This document shows positions 1-9,036 of a stretch of DNA of 64,000 bases, piece after piece. The notes under the pieces were generated by a model. That model was given only the letters and a program-made list of their open reading frames with translations, searched no databases and was not told where the DNA came from. The position numbers and the translations under genes were made by a program. Position 1 is the stretch's first letter; each line of letters begins with the position of its first letter. The stretch comes from Candidatus Kapaibacterium sp. (GTDB lineage: Bacteria > Bacteroidota > Ignavibacteria > Kapaibacteriales > UBA4661), in NCBI GenBank assembly GCA_004292595.1, contig RDXM01000083.1:1-64000 (forward strand), in the 5' to 3' direction.

Positions 1-96
1 TTTCTCAAATACTCACTTTCTCAAATACTCACTTTCTCAAATACTCACTTTCTCAAATACTCACTTTCTCAAATACTCACTTTCTCAAATACTCAC
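1..96. repeat. 16-bp tandem array, six perfect copies
   Basis: The unit TTTCTCAAATACTCAC is repeated six times without a mismatch from the first base of the window, so the array probably continues outside it. It ends eight bases past the stop codon of the minus-strand chemoreceptor gene, that is in its 3' untranslated region. There are no spacers, so it is not a CRISPR. A related two-copy 17-bp array lies at 42463-42496, also at a gene 3' end. Confidence 0.95.
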
Positions 97-103
97 TTTT
101 ACA

Positions 104-1792
104 TCACATCACCCGAAAACGTTGCACTGTGCGCAATAGCTCATCGGCAATACGGTTCATATCGGCGGCGGCATGGGCAATTTGATGCGCGTACTGCGCT
201 GAGTTGTGCGTAACGCCTTGAATCTGCTCTACACCATTTGCCAAGCGGCTTGATTCCTCAGCGCGTTCTGCGCCCGTTTTTGCAAGATGTGTATATGCTT
301 GGATATTACGCTGTACGCGCTCCATATACCGCTCCAGTGCTGCACTCGTAACACTCACAAGTTCTTTTCCGCGCACCACTTCCTGCGTTCCATTGCGCAT
401 TGTATCAACGGCAGTGCCTGTATTTGCTTGTATTTCGTGAATTACCGATGAAATTTCTTTTGTTGCTTTTTGTGTGCGCTCGGCAAGTTTACGCACTTCA
501 TCGGCGACGACCGCAAAGCCGCGTCCTTGCTCACCTGCGCGAGCGGCTTCAATCGCCGCATTTAATGCCAACAGGTTTGTTTGGTCGGCAATTTCTTCAA
601 TAGTTTGAATGATTTCACCAATCACATCGCTACGCCGCCCAAGCTCTTCGATGCTCGCCGACGACGTAGCCACGACGCGCTGAATCCGCTCCATTCCTGC
701 AATCATTTCGTTCATACTGTTCTTTGTGGTGGAAGAATCGGCAATATCTTCGTGAGAATTTCGTGCTAATTCCGTTGCCGAGACCGCATGACTTCTCATT
801 GCCTCGGCAAGACCTTCGCTCATGCGCACAACGCCTTCGACCTCGCGGGACTGCACCTGCACACCGCTTGAGAGATGCTGCGTTCGCTCAGAAATCTGCT
901 CGCTCGCGCCCACCGTTGTTTCTGCGCTCTGTGCCACGTGCTGAATAGCCCCACAAACGGCTGCCAATGCGTCATTGAAGCCATGATACAACCGCCCAAT
1001 ATCATCGTCGCGCTTGGCTACGAGGCGCACTGTGAGGTCGCCTTCGGAAAATCGCTGTACCCCGCGCAGCATTTCCTCAACGCTTTCCGACAAATAACGG
1101 CGCATTTCCTCTGACTCTCGCATGGATGCTTCGACGCGGGCTTTTTCGGCACTTAGGTCGCTGGCAGCACGGTGTAAATACTGGTTTGCTTCTGATGTTG
1201 CAAAGTTTGCTTCCACAACGGTCTCCAATGCAGATTTTCTGCCGCTTTCAAAGGTGTAGCCGATGGCAGCCGAAACAAGAACCATTGATAAAAAACCTAC
1301 AAATTCGGAGCGAATAAAATTTTGCGGCGGAACTTTATTGATAAACACATATCCCGACAGAGATAGACCAAAATAAATGATAGCAATCCCCGCACAAAGA
1401 AGCGTCCAACGTATCATGTACGACCGTCCTAAAATCAAGGCGGCAACAAGCGGAACAGCAGTAAGCCATTGCAAAACCGATGATTGCAGCCCCCCAGAGG
1501 TAACAATCAGTGCATTGAATTTCAGAAAACCCATAGCACAAAGTACGTGCGTACTCAACACCGTATTTTTGCTCGTGCGCAGCAACACCATGACCCCGAA
1601 ATACAGAAACGACGCGACTATCAGCACACCAACCGACAAATAATGCTTGTACGAAAAATATGATGCAGCAATAAACCACGACGTAATACATCCAAGAAGC
1701 GCAATCGTGGCAATAAGGTGGGCGCGGCGTTCTTCCTCGCTCCCGTGCGGAAAATCTGTTGGAATATACGGTTTTGTCATGCGTTGAAGCAT
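104..1792 (-). CDS. Methyl-accepting chemotaxis protein with multi-helix membrane sensor
   Basis: Chemoreceptor of 562 residues. The N-terminal 190 residues hold about six hydrophobic helices (roughly 25-48, 51-72, 79-98, 104-123, 127-148, 160-180) with almost no periplasmic domain, so the sensor is the membrane bundle itself. A short coiled coil and HAMP-like stretch (about 195-290) leads to the MCP signalling hairpin, whose tip is conserved ([20 protein letters not shown], about 408-427, then [12 protein letters not shown]). This tip binds CheA and CheW. The start is ATG at 1792; a second ATG lies four codons on. Signal input is unknown. No che genes are in the window, so it must work with a pathway encoded elsewhere. 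The C-terminal gene end abuts the 16-bp array. Confidence 0.93.
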   Translation of the reverse strand: MLQRMTKPYIPTDFPHGSEEERRAHLIATIALLGCITSWFIAASYFSYKHYLSVGVLIVASFLYFGVMVLLRTSKNTVLSTHVLCAMGFLKFNALIVTSGGLQSSVLQWLTAVPLVAALILGRSYMIRWTLLCAGIAIIYFGLSLSGYVFINKVPPQNFIRSEFVGFLSMVLVSAAIGYTFESGRKSALETVVEANFATSEANQYLHRAASDLSAEKARVEASMRESEEMRRYLSESVEEMLRGVQRFSEGDLTVRLVAKRDDDIGRLYHGFNDALAAVCGAIQHVAQSAETTVGASEQISERTQHLSSGVQVQSREVEGVVRMSEGLAEAMRSHAVSATELARNSHEDIADSSTTKNSMNEMIAGMERIQRVVATSSASIEELGRRSDVIGEIIQTIEEIADQTNLLALNAAIEAARAGEQGRGFAVVADEVRKLAERTQKATKEISSVIHEIQANTGTAVDTMRNGTQEVVRGKELVSVTSAALERYMERVQRNIQAYTHLAKTGAERAEESSRLANGVEQIQGVTHNSAQYAHQIAHAAADMNRIADELLRTVQRFRVM

Positions 1793-2239
1793 AGTTTTTC
1801 CCTAAAAATGAGTATTAGTAAGCAGTTAGGATGATTACATATAATCTATCTCGGCACAATATCTCAAAAAAAACGCTTTCAGGCAAGGACTTCTCTTTTT
1901 CTCGAATCTCATTCCACAGCCAATGGGAGACAAACGTGGTGCAAATACTCTTTGACACATCTACAAGCGAGTTTCTACCTTGTCTTGAAGCCTATTTTTT
2001 AATGTGTACACTTTTTCAGTATATCTCTTGTAGGCAAGGTGGAATCTAGCTTGTAGGCGTTGTATCGTCAGGGTCGGTACATCTCTGGCTCCAACCCGCA
2101 GAAAAAGGTTTCCTCCTTTCTTGATTTTTTCCGAATTTGTGCCTTGTTCGAGCTTCGTGCCTTGCACAAAGCATCTGGACAAGATACAAGAAAGATTCAC
2201 CACTTCTTTTCACCACCACACTAATAGATAACCACTATC
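1793..2239. other. Gene-free spacer with imperfect inverted repeat
   Basis: No convincing gene lies in this 447-bp divergent spacer; the two small frames have no family features. It holds an imperfect inverted repeat: CTACAAGCGAGTTTCTACC near 1961 pairs with a diverged reverse copy near 2036-2061 (about 19 of 25 positions). This could be a dispersed-repeat remnant or an RNA hairpin in the leader of mrp. I recognise no riboswitch family. Confidence 0.5.
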
Positions 2240-3367
2240 ATGGGAATGCTCAATACATTACTGAATGGCTCAAACGGCTCATCACCACTGAATGCTGAAG
2301 CAATCCGCGAGGCAGTTTTGCACGTGCAGGATAGCGACATTCATAAAACCCTAGGCGAATTAGAAGCTATTCACAACATTGAAATACATGGCTCGACAGT
2401 AAAAATTTATCTACTGCTCTACCAACCGCTTCATTTTGTTGCAGAAAATATCAATCTTGCTTGTAAAACAGCCGTGGCGCGGGTTGCACCGTCGGCAACA
2501 GTGGAAGTGTATGTGCAGGAAAAACTGCCAAAAATTCCGCACAATCGCCCGCTTGCGCAGGTGAAAAATCTTATTGCCATTGCTTCTGGCAAAGGCGGCG
2601 TTGGGAAATCAACGATTGCGGCGAATCTGGCTGCCGCGCTCGCCAAAAAAGGCGCAGTGGTGGGCTTGATTGATGCCGATATTCATGGTCCCAGCGTTCC
2701 GACGCTCTTCGACTTGGAAGAAGAACAACTGCGCGGCGAAAAAACCGAAGATGGCACGTTTATCGGGCATCCGATGGAAAAATACGGCGTAAAGCTCGTT
2801 TCGATGGGCTTTGTCATGGGGCGCGACCAAGCAGCAATCATGCGCGGTCCGATGCAGGCAGGCTATTTGAACACGTTTATTGAGCAGATTGCTTGGGGCG
2901 AGCTTGATTACTTGCTCTTCGACCTGCCGCCCGGCACGGGAGATATTCACCTGACCATGGCACAGCGTATTCCGCTCACGGGTGCAATCGTCGTAACAAC
3001 GCCGCAAAACCTTGCGTTGGCGGATGTTCGGCGCGGCATTTCGATGTTTAGCCGCGTGAACATTGAAACGCTTGGCGTGATTGAAAACATGAGCTACTAC
3101 GCGCTTCCTGACGGTTCGCGGGACTATATTTTTGGTCAAGGCGGCGGCGAGCGTATTGCCAAAGAGACCAACGTACCATTTTTGGGCGAAGTACCGCTCA
3201 ACATCAGCATTCGTCAGGGTGGCGACGAAGGAATGCCTGTGGTGCTGAACGATAAAGCCCCACTTCAACAACGTGCTATTATGGACTTAGCGGCAAAGCT
3301 CGCGGCAGAGGTTCGCAAGAAAAATGCTCGCGCGGTCGCTGCCCCAACAGTGCAAATTTCCTTGTAA
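2240..3367 (+). CDS. mrp: Mrp/ApbC-type iron-sulfur carrier ATPase
   Basis: P-loop ATPase of the Mrp/NBP35 family (375 residues), thought to hold and hand over iron-sulfur clusters in the cytosol. Residues 20-100 form a MIP18-type domain; the deviant Walker A GKGGVGKST follows at about 117-125, with DADIHGPS and the Walker B stretch LLFDLPPGTGD downstream. The CxxC motif usual after ENMS in proteobacterial Mrp is absent (ENMSYYALPDG here); from memory this is normal for Bacteroidota homologues, where the cluster site differs. Start ATG at 2240. The gene stands alone; no clear terminator is seen after the stop. Confidence 0.95.
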   Translation: MGMLNTLLNGSNGSSPLNAEAIREAVLHVQDSDIHKTLGELEAIHNIEIHGSTVKIYLLLYQPLHFVAENINLACKTAVARVAPSATVEVYVQEKLPKIPHNRPLAQVKNLIAIASGKGGVGKSTIAANLAAALAKKGAVVGLIDADIHGPSVPTLFDLEEEQLRGEKTEDGTFIGHPMEKYGVKLVSMGFVMGRDQAAIMRGPMQAGYLNTFIEQIAWGELDYLLFDLPPGTGDIHLTMAQRIPLTGAIVVTTPQNLALADVRRGISMFSRVNIETLGVIENMSYYALPDGSRDYIFGQGGGERIAKETNVPFLGEVPLNISIRQGGDEGMPVVLNDKAPLQQRAIMDLAAKLAAEVRKKNARAVAAPTVQISL

Positions 3368-3757
3368 CTGTTTTTTTTTGTAACTGGTCAGGTATTTTTA
3401 ATGCAGATTCCCATGATTTTCGTGATGAAGAGGATTTCAGCGAGCCATACTCCCCCTTCTTTTTTCATGTTCATCTGCGAAGATCATGGGCATCATTACG
3501 AGATAGGCTCCCTTGTCTCGCTCTTTCTGAAAGTATTATGTAAAATGTTTTATTATGAGACATTTTTCTTTCGATATATTCCCGACAAGGTATTTCTAAC
3601 CTATTACCCAATAAGCGCATCATTGCTATACTTTACATAGCTAATGTTCCTGAAAGAGGCATGATTTCTGGCTTGCAAGGAATTTGGCATATAAATTGCT
3701 CAAAATGACGGGAGGTGCGGCATACTGCGAGCATCATATCACGTTTCTTTTTTCACT
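3368..3757. other. Gene-free spacer holding one copy of a dispersed 38-bp repeat
   Basis: The 390 bp between mrp and the transglutaminase-like gene hold no supported gene. Positions 3403-3440 are a copy (about 35 of 38 positions identical) of the minus-strand sequence at 52149-52186. A partly complementary stretch (TCTGCGAAGATCATGGGC, near 3475) makes an imperfect hairpin with it. Confidence 0.6.
3403..3440 (+). repeat. Dispersed 38-bp repeat, copy A
   Basis: Begins GCAGATTCCCATGATTTTC and ends GAGGATTTCAG. It matches the reverse complement of 52149-52186 with only about three differences, and a shorter partial copy lies at 52085-52106. All copies are intergenic. Function unknown; such short palindromic-flavoured repeats are often REP-like. 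Confidence 0.75.
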
Positions 3758-4855
3758 ATGACTATGAATATTCTTCCAACATCGCCCATATTTTCTCGTG
3801 TCAGCCGCTCGGTTGCTGGTCTTGCTCTTGCTTGTAGCTGTTCAATATTTTCGGCAAATGCTTCTGCGCCCTTGCCAAATAACACACCCACAGCAACATC
3901 AAACTACACCGCTATTGATAAACACGCGCAAACTGTTCCGCAGCATATCGCTCTTCAGCCTCTGCACAAAATTGTGGCATATCTGACCAAACCAGCAACC
4001 AACGACATTGAAAAAGCACGTGCTATTGCACGCTGGATAACATCAAATGTCAGCTACGATTTTGATGCCGCAGCAGGAATAACAAAAGATATTCCCTCCG
4101 ACAACCCAGATTCTATCTTGGTTTCACGCCGCGCACTTGCCTCTGGTTTTGCAAATTTATTTGTCAAAATGATGCACACCGCAAGCGTCGAAGCATTTGC
4201 AATTAGTGGCATACAAAAAGGTATAAATTTTACTCCTGGCGACGCTTCGAGCCTCAAACGCCACACGTGGAATGCCTTTCGCACTGGCGGAAAATGGTAC
4301 TTGGTGGATTTGCCTGTGTATAAAGAAGTAGAAACCGACGGTTCCTATCAGCTTGCCTACGCCGATGCGTTTTTCTGCATTCAGCCCGAGCAAATGATTT
4401 ACACAAATTTTCCTGATGATAAATATTGGCAGCTTCTCGGCGAACCAATTTCGCGGGAACAATTTACCAACGGTGTGCAATGTTTTGGTGCGTTCTACGG
4501 CTATCATGTTACCGCATTGACGCATCAATCCTATCGCATTCAGTCTAAAGAACGTGTGCTGAATCTCGTCTTTGAAGCGGCTCAGGGTGTGCAGTTGGGC
4601 GCACGTGTCTATGCTGCCCGCGATGCCAAAGAACAGCACACGCAGGTAAAATGTACCCGCGAAGGACGCAAACACTACGTTTCGGTGCGTTTTCCTGCCA
4701 ACGGCGACTACACGCTGGAAATCACTGCAACAGAATACATCAAAGACCGCTCTACAACAGAGCTTCTTGGCTGCTCGGTCAAAACACTCGCAGAGTATAA
4801 TGTTCTTATTGGTGAAAAATCGAAAACAATGGCACGCCTCGACCGCAGCAGATAA
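3758..4855 (+). CDS. Secreted transglutaminase-fold protein lacking the catalytic cysteine
   Basis: 365 residues with a signal peptide (about 1-37, ending SANASA). Residues 90-220 match the transglutaminase-like superfamily of the kyphoscoliosis-peptidase type: the helix ARAIARWITSNVSYDF, then RRALASGFANLF where active members have a Cys in the pattern VCxGYA, then the intact His (HTWNAF) and Asp (WYLVDLPV). The Cys is replaced by Ala, so it is probably a non-catalytic binding version. The C-terminal part (about 250-345) looks beta-rich, as in adhesion-like tails. A strong terminator follows at 4911. Role unknown. Confidence 0.8.
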   Translation: MTMNILPTSPIFSRVSRSVAGLALACSCSIFSANASAPLPNNTPTATSNYTAIDKHAQTVPQHIALQPLHKIVAYLTKPATNDIEKARAIARWITSNVSYDFDAAAGITKDIPSDNPDSILVSRRALASGFANLFVKMMHTASVEAFAISGIQKGINFTPGDASSLKRHTWNAFRTGGKWYLVDLPVYKEVETDGSYQLAYADAFFCIQPEQMIYTNFPDDKYWQLLGEPISREQFTNGVQCFGAFYGYHVTALTHQSYRIQSKERVLNLVFEAAQGVQLGARVYAARDAKEQHTQVKCTREGRKHYVSVRFPANGDYTLEITATEYIKDRSTTELLGCSVKTLAEYNVLIGEKSKTMARLDRSR

Positions 4856-4910
4856 ACAGAACACATAAACAGAATAGACAAGAAAAATAGATAAGAAGAA
4901 TAAAAACGAA

Positions 4911-4946
4911 AAAGCCCGCTACACCTTGTGTTGAGCGGGCTTTTTT
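4911..4946 (+). terminator. Rho-independent terminator
   Basis: AAAGCCCGCT and AGCGGGCTTTTTT form a 10-bp GC-rich stem followed by a T run, 55 bases after the stop of the transglutaminase-fold gene. Confidence 0.92.
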
Positions 4947-4954
4947 GTACTAAT

Positions 4955-5051
4955 ACCGTTTCGATTGTAAAATGAATAGTTTCAATTCTCCGAAACAAGG
5001 CAGCATGCTGCCTTGCTCAAATCAAAGTATTCAAAATACAGTCAAAACGAT
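4955..5051 (-). mobile_element. MITE-like palindromic element, 97-bp copy
   Basis: Reverse complement of the element at 18958-19068. Apart from one base near a tip and a 14-bp internal duplication in the other copy, the two are identical. Ends are imperfect inverted repeats (ACCGTTT..GA.TGTA); the centre is a perfect 20-bp palindrome CAAGGCAGCATGCTGCCTTG. It has no coding capacity and no transposase gene is in the window. One tip reads CGAT rather than CGGT, and the flanks show no clean target duplication, so this copy is a little worn. Confidence 0.85.
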
Positions 5052-5095
5052 TTGTGGATGATGTTTTGAGACCGGAGCAGTGACGAAATACTTTA

Positions 5096-5143
5096 AAACA
5101 ACAAACGGAACGCGTCCACCCCCCGATAGAACAAGTTCCGTTT
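5096..5143 (-). terminator. Probable terminator of the RodZ-like gene
   Basis: On the minus strand AAACGGAAC pairs with GTTCCGTTT across a 23-base loop and is followed by TGTTGTTTTAAAG. It lies about 140 bases after the stop of the gene at 5286-6755. The loop is long and the T run is broken, so this is moderate evidence. Confidence 0.5.
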
Positions 5144-5285
5144 ATTGCGGTTTCTCTGTCAATTTTCTAGGTCAATTTTCTACATCTATTTTTTGTTTGT
5201 GTTGTTGTCAGTTTTCTGTAATAATTTCTACTTTACAATAATGCTAATTCTGTGCCAAATTATTTGTGTTCTCAATTATGCGTTC

Positions 5286-6755
5286 TTAATTATCTGCGCT
5301 CGCATCCATGCTGTTCGCCGTGTGCGCCCAATCCTGTGGCAACTGAACATGAATGGGTGCGAAACGCTGCTGCATATGCGCTTGCTGCATTTGAGCATCA
5401 ATGCTCTGCACTGTACTCAGTGCTTGCAAGGTTACAGGCTCTATACGCGGCATAATTCCTTGCTTCGATGATATTCGCCCTTGCTCACTGGTGGATGCTG
5501 CTGCCGCCATGCGTCCCTGCTCTGCGCTTGCTCCTGACGCTGCAAAACGCCGTGTTTGCATGATAAGTGCAATACGCGCCCGCATCGCTTCTGCATTGCT
5601 GCGCAGGTCTTCGAGGCGTGTATTGCTGATAGTTCCTGCATCGTTGCTGCTTCTGTTGTTTTCTGCCGTTTCGTGTTCTTCTTCGTTTTCTTCCATATCT
5701 GCGGTGAAAAATGTCGCTTTTTCTGTATTTTCTGTGCGATTTTTCCGAAGAGTATTGAGAGTATTATTTACATCTTTGTTTGCATCTTTGTTTGCATCTT
5801 TCTCCAAACGTGTTTTTGCAGCAGAGAGTGAAACGCTTGCAAGCGATGTTTGGCGGCGCATTCGGGCATCTGCTTTTTCGTCGTGCATGATTGTTTCAAA
5901 GCCCTGCTCAAGTGCGTTTTGTAATTCGCGCTGCATTGGTAGAATCGCTGCAAGGCTAATAACCCGCATCTTTGCGTTAGTGTGCTGCATTTCTTCTTCG
6001 CGGCGTATGGTTTCATTTTTCTCTGCTTCAAGTTGCGCCATATCATTCAAAGTATTAGACTTAGTACGGTTTATTTGAGAAACTGCTTGATGACTACCTG
6101 CTTGATGACTATTCTCTGCTGGAGGCGGTGCAATTACCTCTGTGAATGGCGTACCGCGCATATTCTCTGGTGTGGGAACAATCACTTTTGCCAAGAGCGA
6201 TTGGAAAAATCCTTGCTCTGTTTTTGCTTCGGCTGGCTCTGCTGCTGGGGCGGTAGTAGCGGCAGTTGTCGTATCAAATGTACGACCAAATTGAGTTGTG
6301 TCAAATTGCAAAACATCTCCGCCCACACTCACAACCAACCACGCGAGAACCCCTACGATTGCTCCTACAAAGCCTTTTCGCGCATTTTTCCGTACAAATG
6401 TGCGTGATTGCTCGGTAAAAGAGGATTCCGTGTCATATATTTGCTCATTGGCAGTCTGCCGCAAAGCGTGTGCGCTGAAATATTGGTGCAAATCCTCGCG
6501 TTCAGGAAAATGCTTCGCTAGCGAATCGGCAAATATTTTGGATGGAATACCGAGAAATGCTACATACTCGGGCAAAAATGTGCGCATATACGAATCGGGA
6601 AATCGCTCGTATTGGTCAGTTTCCATGGCGTGCAGCGCGGTTTCGCGGATTTTGCACACAAGTTTTACATCGGCAAGCGAGAGTTTACGCTCTTCGCGGG
6701 CAAGTCGGAGCAATGTGCCAGGGGTAAACATAGCGGAAAGGTGGGCGTTGTACAT
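5286..6755 (-). CDS. RodZ-like helix-turn-helix membrane protein with unusual C-terminus
   Basis: 489 residues. Residues 9-75 are a RodZ/HTH_25-type helix-turn-helix (FTPGTLLRLAREERKLSLAD...), which in RodZ binds MreB at the membrane. One transmembrane helix follows a basic stretch (about 128-146, GFVGAIVGVLAWLVVSVGG). The remaining ~340 residues are Glu/Ala/Arg-rich, predicted coiled coil and low complexity (with a KDANKDANKDVNN repeat), and do not resemble the usual RodZ C-terminal beta domain. Start ATG 6755 is preceded by AGAAGGAA; a second ATG lies eight codons on. A cytoskeletal or cell-shape role is an inference from the N-terminus only. Confidence 0.75.
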   Translation of the reverse strand: MYNAHLSAMFTPGTLLRLAREERKLSLADVKLVCKIRETALHAMETDQYERFPDSYMRTFLPEYVAFLGIPSKIFADSLAKHFPEREDLHQYFSAHALRQTANEQIYDTESSFTEQSRTFVRKNARKGFVGAIVGVLAWLVVSVGGDVLQFDTTQFGRTFDTTTAATTAPAAEPAEAKTEQGFFQSLLAKVIVPTPENMRGTPFTEVIAPPPAENSHQAGSHQAVSQINRTKSNTLNDMAQLEAEKNETIRREEEMQHTNAKMRVISLAAILPMQRELQNALEQGFETIMHDEKADARMRRQTSLASVSLSAAKTRLEKDANKDANKDVNNTLNTLRKNRTENTEKATFFTADMEENEEEHETAENNRSSNDAGTISNTRLEDLRSNAEAMRARIALIMQTRRFAASGASAEQGRMAAAASTSEQGRISSKQGIMPRIEPVTLQALSTVQSIDAQMQQAHMQQRFAPIHVQLPQDWAHTANSMDASADN

Positions 6756-6769
6756 AGCGGTATTCCTTC

Positions 6770-6852
6770 TATTCTGAGATTTTTTATCGTGATATTCGTG
6801 ATATTATCGTGATATTTCGGTAGTGCTTGCATTGTTATTCTGAGATTTTTTA
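6770..6852. repeat. Nested direct repeats in a divergent promoter region
   Basis: TATTCTGAGATTTTTTA occurs twice, exactly (6770-6786 and 6836-6852). Between the copies CGTGATATT occurs three times (6788-6796, 6797-6805, 6808-6816). The region lies between the RodZ-like gene and the heparinase-type gene, which are divergent, so repeated operator-like sites are possible. No regulator is identified. Confidence 0.7.
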
Positions 6853-7021
6853 CCAGTCGTTGCTCTCAAAAACAATGCTTGTCTATGTCCAAAGATAATG
6901 CAATTTTTGTACCAAAGTACCACAAAAAAAAGCCCGCAAACCCGCATCAAACCTCAATTCTTCGAGAATTTACTTTCAATAATTTTGCTCAATATTTTGA
7001 ATTTTAACACGCTTATCCACC

Positions 7022-8974
7022 ATGAATACAAGGACATTCTCAATAAAAAAAATTCCGCATTATCTGCGCGTGGTCTGGCATCGCATTCTTCGCCCTTGGT
7101 GGTGGAAGCTCTTCCGCAAAAAACACGTCCGCGCTCGCCTCGCGGCAGACTTCCCCGCTCGCGTACAGCCCTTGTTTTTCAACAGTAAAGAACATTCATT
7201 GCAGAAATCGCTTTTGTGTGCGCTTCTTTCTGATACAGAAATACACCACCAAGCCAAAGAAGCCCGCGAACACCGTTTCGCTTTCTTTTCCAACGAGTTA
7301 CGAGCGCACGGCGAGCAGATTGACTGGCAGAAAGATTACGCAAGCGGCGCACGGTGGGATTCCTCGAAAGCCGCATCAGAACTGGATTTCGTGCAATCTG
7401 TGAACGGCAGCGATGTGAAATATGTGTGGGATGTGAATAGATGCCAGTGGTTTCTATGGCTTGGAATGGCATATGTGCTTGAAAAAGAAGAACATACAAC
7501 AAAAAACGCAAAGGAAGTATTGTGCAGTGAAAATGTGCAAGCATTTATGCGGGATGTGGAGTCATGGCAAGCTGCAAACCCGCTTGGAATGGGCATAAAC
7601 TGGGCAATGCCGATGGAAGTTGCCATTCGCGCAACAAACTGGATTGTTGCGGCGAGCTTTTTTTATGAAGCACACGAAGGAACAAAAGAATTTTGGCAAG
7701 GATTCATGCGGTCTCTGTGGCAGCACGGTGAGTTTTTGTCGTACAATCTGGAATTTGTACGCAATAATGCAAACCACTTCATGTCCAACGCCATGGGCTT
7801 GGTGGTGCTGGGCGCGTTTTTCATGCAACAAGATGATACAACGTTGAAAAATATAGGCAATACATGGTTTCGATGTGGGAAACGCTTTATGGAACGAGAA
7901 ATCATGCGACAGTTTTATTCGGATGGCATAAATTACGAAAAATCAACGTCCTATCACCGCTTTGTTGTTGAGATGTGTACGATAGCATTTGCAGCAGCAG
8001 AGCGCGTCCGAGAGCCTTTTGAAATTGTTTACTATCAACAACTTACGCAATCCTTTTCCTACATTTTCACGTATTCCCGTGCAGACAGCTCTGCACCTCG
8101 CTTTGGCGACACGGACAATGGCAGAGTTCTTCGCTACACACCTTTTGAAGATTACAATAATCACTTGAAAAACCTAGACTTTGAGTGTATCTTTTTCGGA
8201 AATACTCTTGTTCCAAAGCAAAACAAAGTACGTTCTCCATTTTCAACACATTTCCCGCACGGAAACTATGTTGTTTGGCGTAATGAAACCACGCACTTTA
8301 TGGCGGACATCGGCGATTATGGCATGAACGGCTGGGGCGGGCATGGACACAACGATTGTTTGTCGTTTGAGTTGTGGGCGCAAGGAGAAAGCATACTGAT
8401 TGATAGCGGAACAGGCTGCTACACCAGCAATACTGAGCTTCGCAACGCTCTTCGCTCTACCAAAGCGCATAATACCGTCATGCTCGAAAAGGCAGAACAG
8501 ACCGAATACGCGGGTTTGTGGCGCATTAAGCGGGATGAACTTGCTCCTGCTCTTCTGGAATATACTGCCTCAGAGCAAGGTTTGACGCTGTGTGCAGAGC
8601 ATTCTGGCTATTTCTCACGCTTCGGCGTGAAGCATCGGCGGACGTGGAAACTTGAGTCAAATGCAGAGCAAGGAAAACTTTGTATCAACGATGAGTTTAT
8701 TCCAGGAGAACAACACCAAAGACAAGAATTGAAGCGGTATTCAGGCGAAGTGAATTTGATTTTGTCCGATGAGTGTGAATGCGAGCAAATTTCGCCCAGC
8801 AAGATTCTCTGCCGCTTTCAAACAATCTCTTGCACAATAAGCAATAGTGCGGGTTTGCAGATGGAACGCTGTCCAATCTCCCTTTTTTACGGCGATGTCC
8901 GCCAAGGGTGGCGTATTTTCGCGCCGTGCAGCACGGACACTGCAAGCGAAACGGTCATAGAATGGGAACGATAG
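7022..8974 (+). CDS. Heparinase II/III family polysaccharide lyase
   Basis: 650 residues. The N-terminal half is the alpha/alpha-toroid typical of heparinase II/III and alginate lyases (WDVNRCQWFLWLG, GINWAMPMEVAIRATNW, VRNNANHFMSNAMG, SDGINYEKSTSYHRF). The C-terminal half is the beta-sandwich domain, beginning at WGGHGHNDCLSFELW, with SILIDSGTGCY and AHNTV. Asn and His in NNANH, Tyr in TSYH and His in HGHND are the likely active-site residues by family analogy. No signal peptide is obvious; family members without one often sit in surface-polysaccharide gene clusters, but no such cluster is visible here. Substrate unknown. Start ATG 7022. Confidence 0.9.
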   Translation: MNTRTFSIKKIPHYLRVVWHRILRPWWWKLFRKKHVRARLAADFPARVQPLFFNSKEHSLQKSLLCALLSDTEIHHQAKEAREHRFAFFSNELRAHGEQIDWQKDYASGARWDSSKAASELDFVQSVNGSDVKYVWDVNRCQWFLWLGMAYVLEKEEHTTKNAKEVLCSENVQAFMRDVESWQAANPLGMGINWAMPMEVAIRATNWIVAASFFYEAHEGTKEFWQGFMRSLWQHGEFLSYNLEFVRNNANHFMSNAMGLVVLGAFFMQQDDTTLKNIGNTWFRCGKRFMEREIMRQFYSDGINYEKSTSYHRFVVEMCTIAFAAAERVREPFEIVYYQQLTQSFSYIFTYSRADSSAPRFGDTDNGRVLRYTPFEDYNNHLKNLDFECIFFGNTLVPKQNKVRSPFSTHFPHGNYVVWRNETTHFMADIGDYGMNGWGGHGHNDCLSFELWAQGESILIDSGTGCYTSNTELRNALRSTKAHNTVMLEKAEQTEYAGLWRIKRDELAPALLEYTASEQGLTLCAEHSGYFSRFGVKHRRTWKLESNAEQGKLCINDEFIPGEQHQRQELKRYSGEVNLILSDECECEQISPSKILCRFQTISCTISNSAGLQMERCPISLFYGDVRQGWRIFAPCSTDTASETVIEWER

Positions 8975-9036
8975 TTCTGCTCACCAGACAACTTCCATCT
9001 CAGCTTTCGACACTGTATTTTCGACGAGAGTGAATA

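Noticed and set aside
1-96. CRISPR-like array
   Set aside because: Units are joined head to tail with no spacers and no cas genes are in the window.
1831-2203. Small open frames upstream of mrp
   Set aside because: Overlapping on both strands, low complexity, no start signals.
2609-3271. 220-residue open frame opposite mrp
   Set aside because: Lies wholly within mrp on the other strand; composition is that of a shadow (Arg/His-rich, no domain).
3401-3640. Possible small gene after mrp
   Set aside because: It covers a dispersed repeat and AT-rich spacer; no ribosome site or family features.
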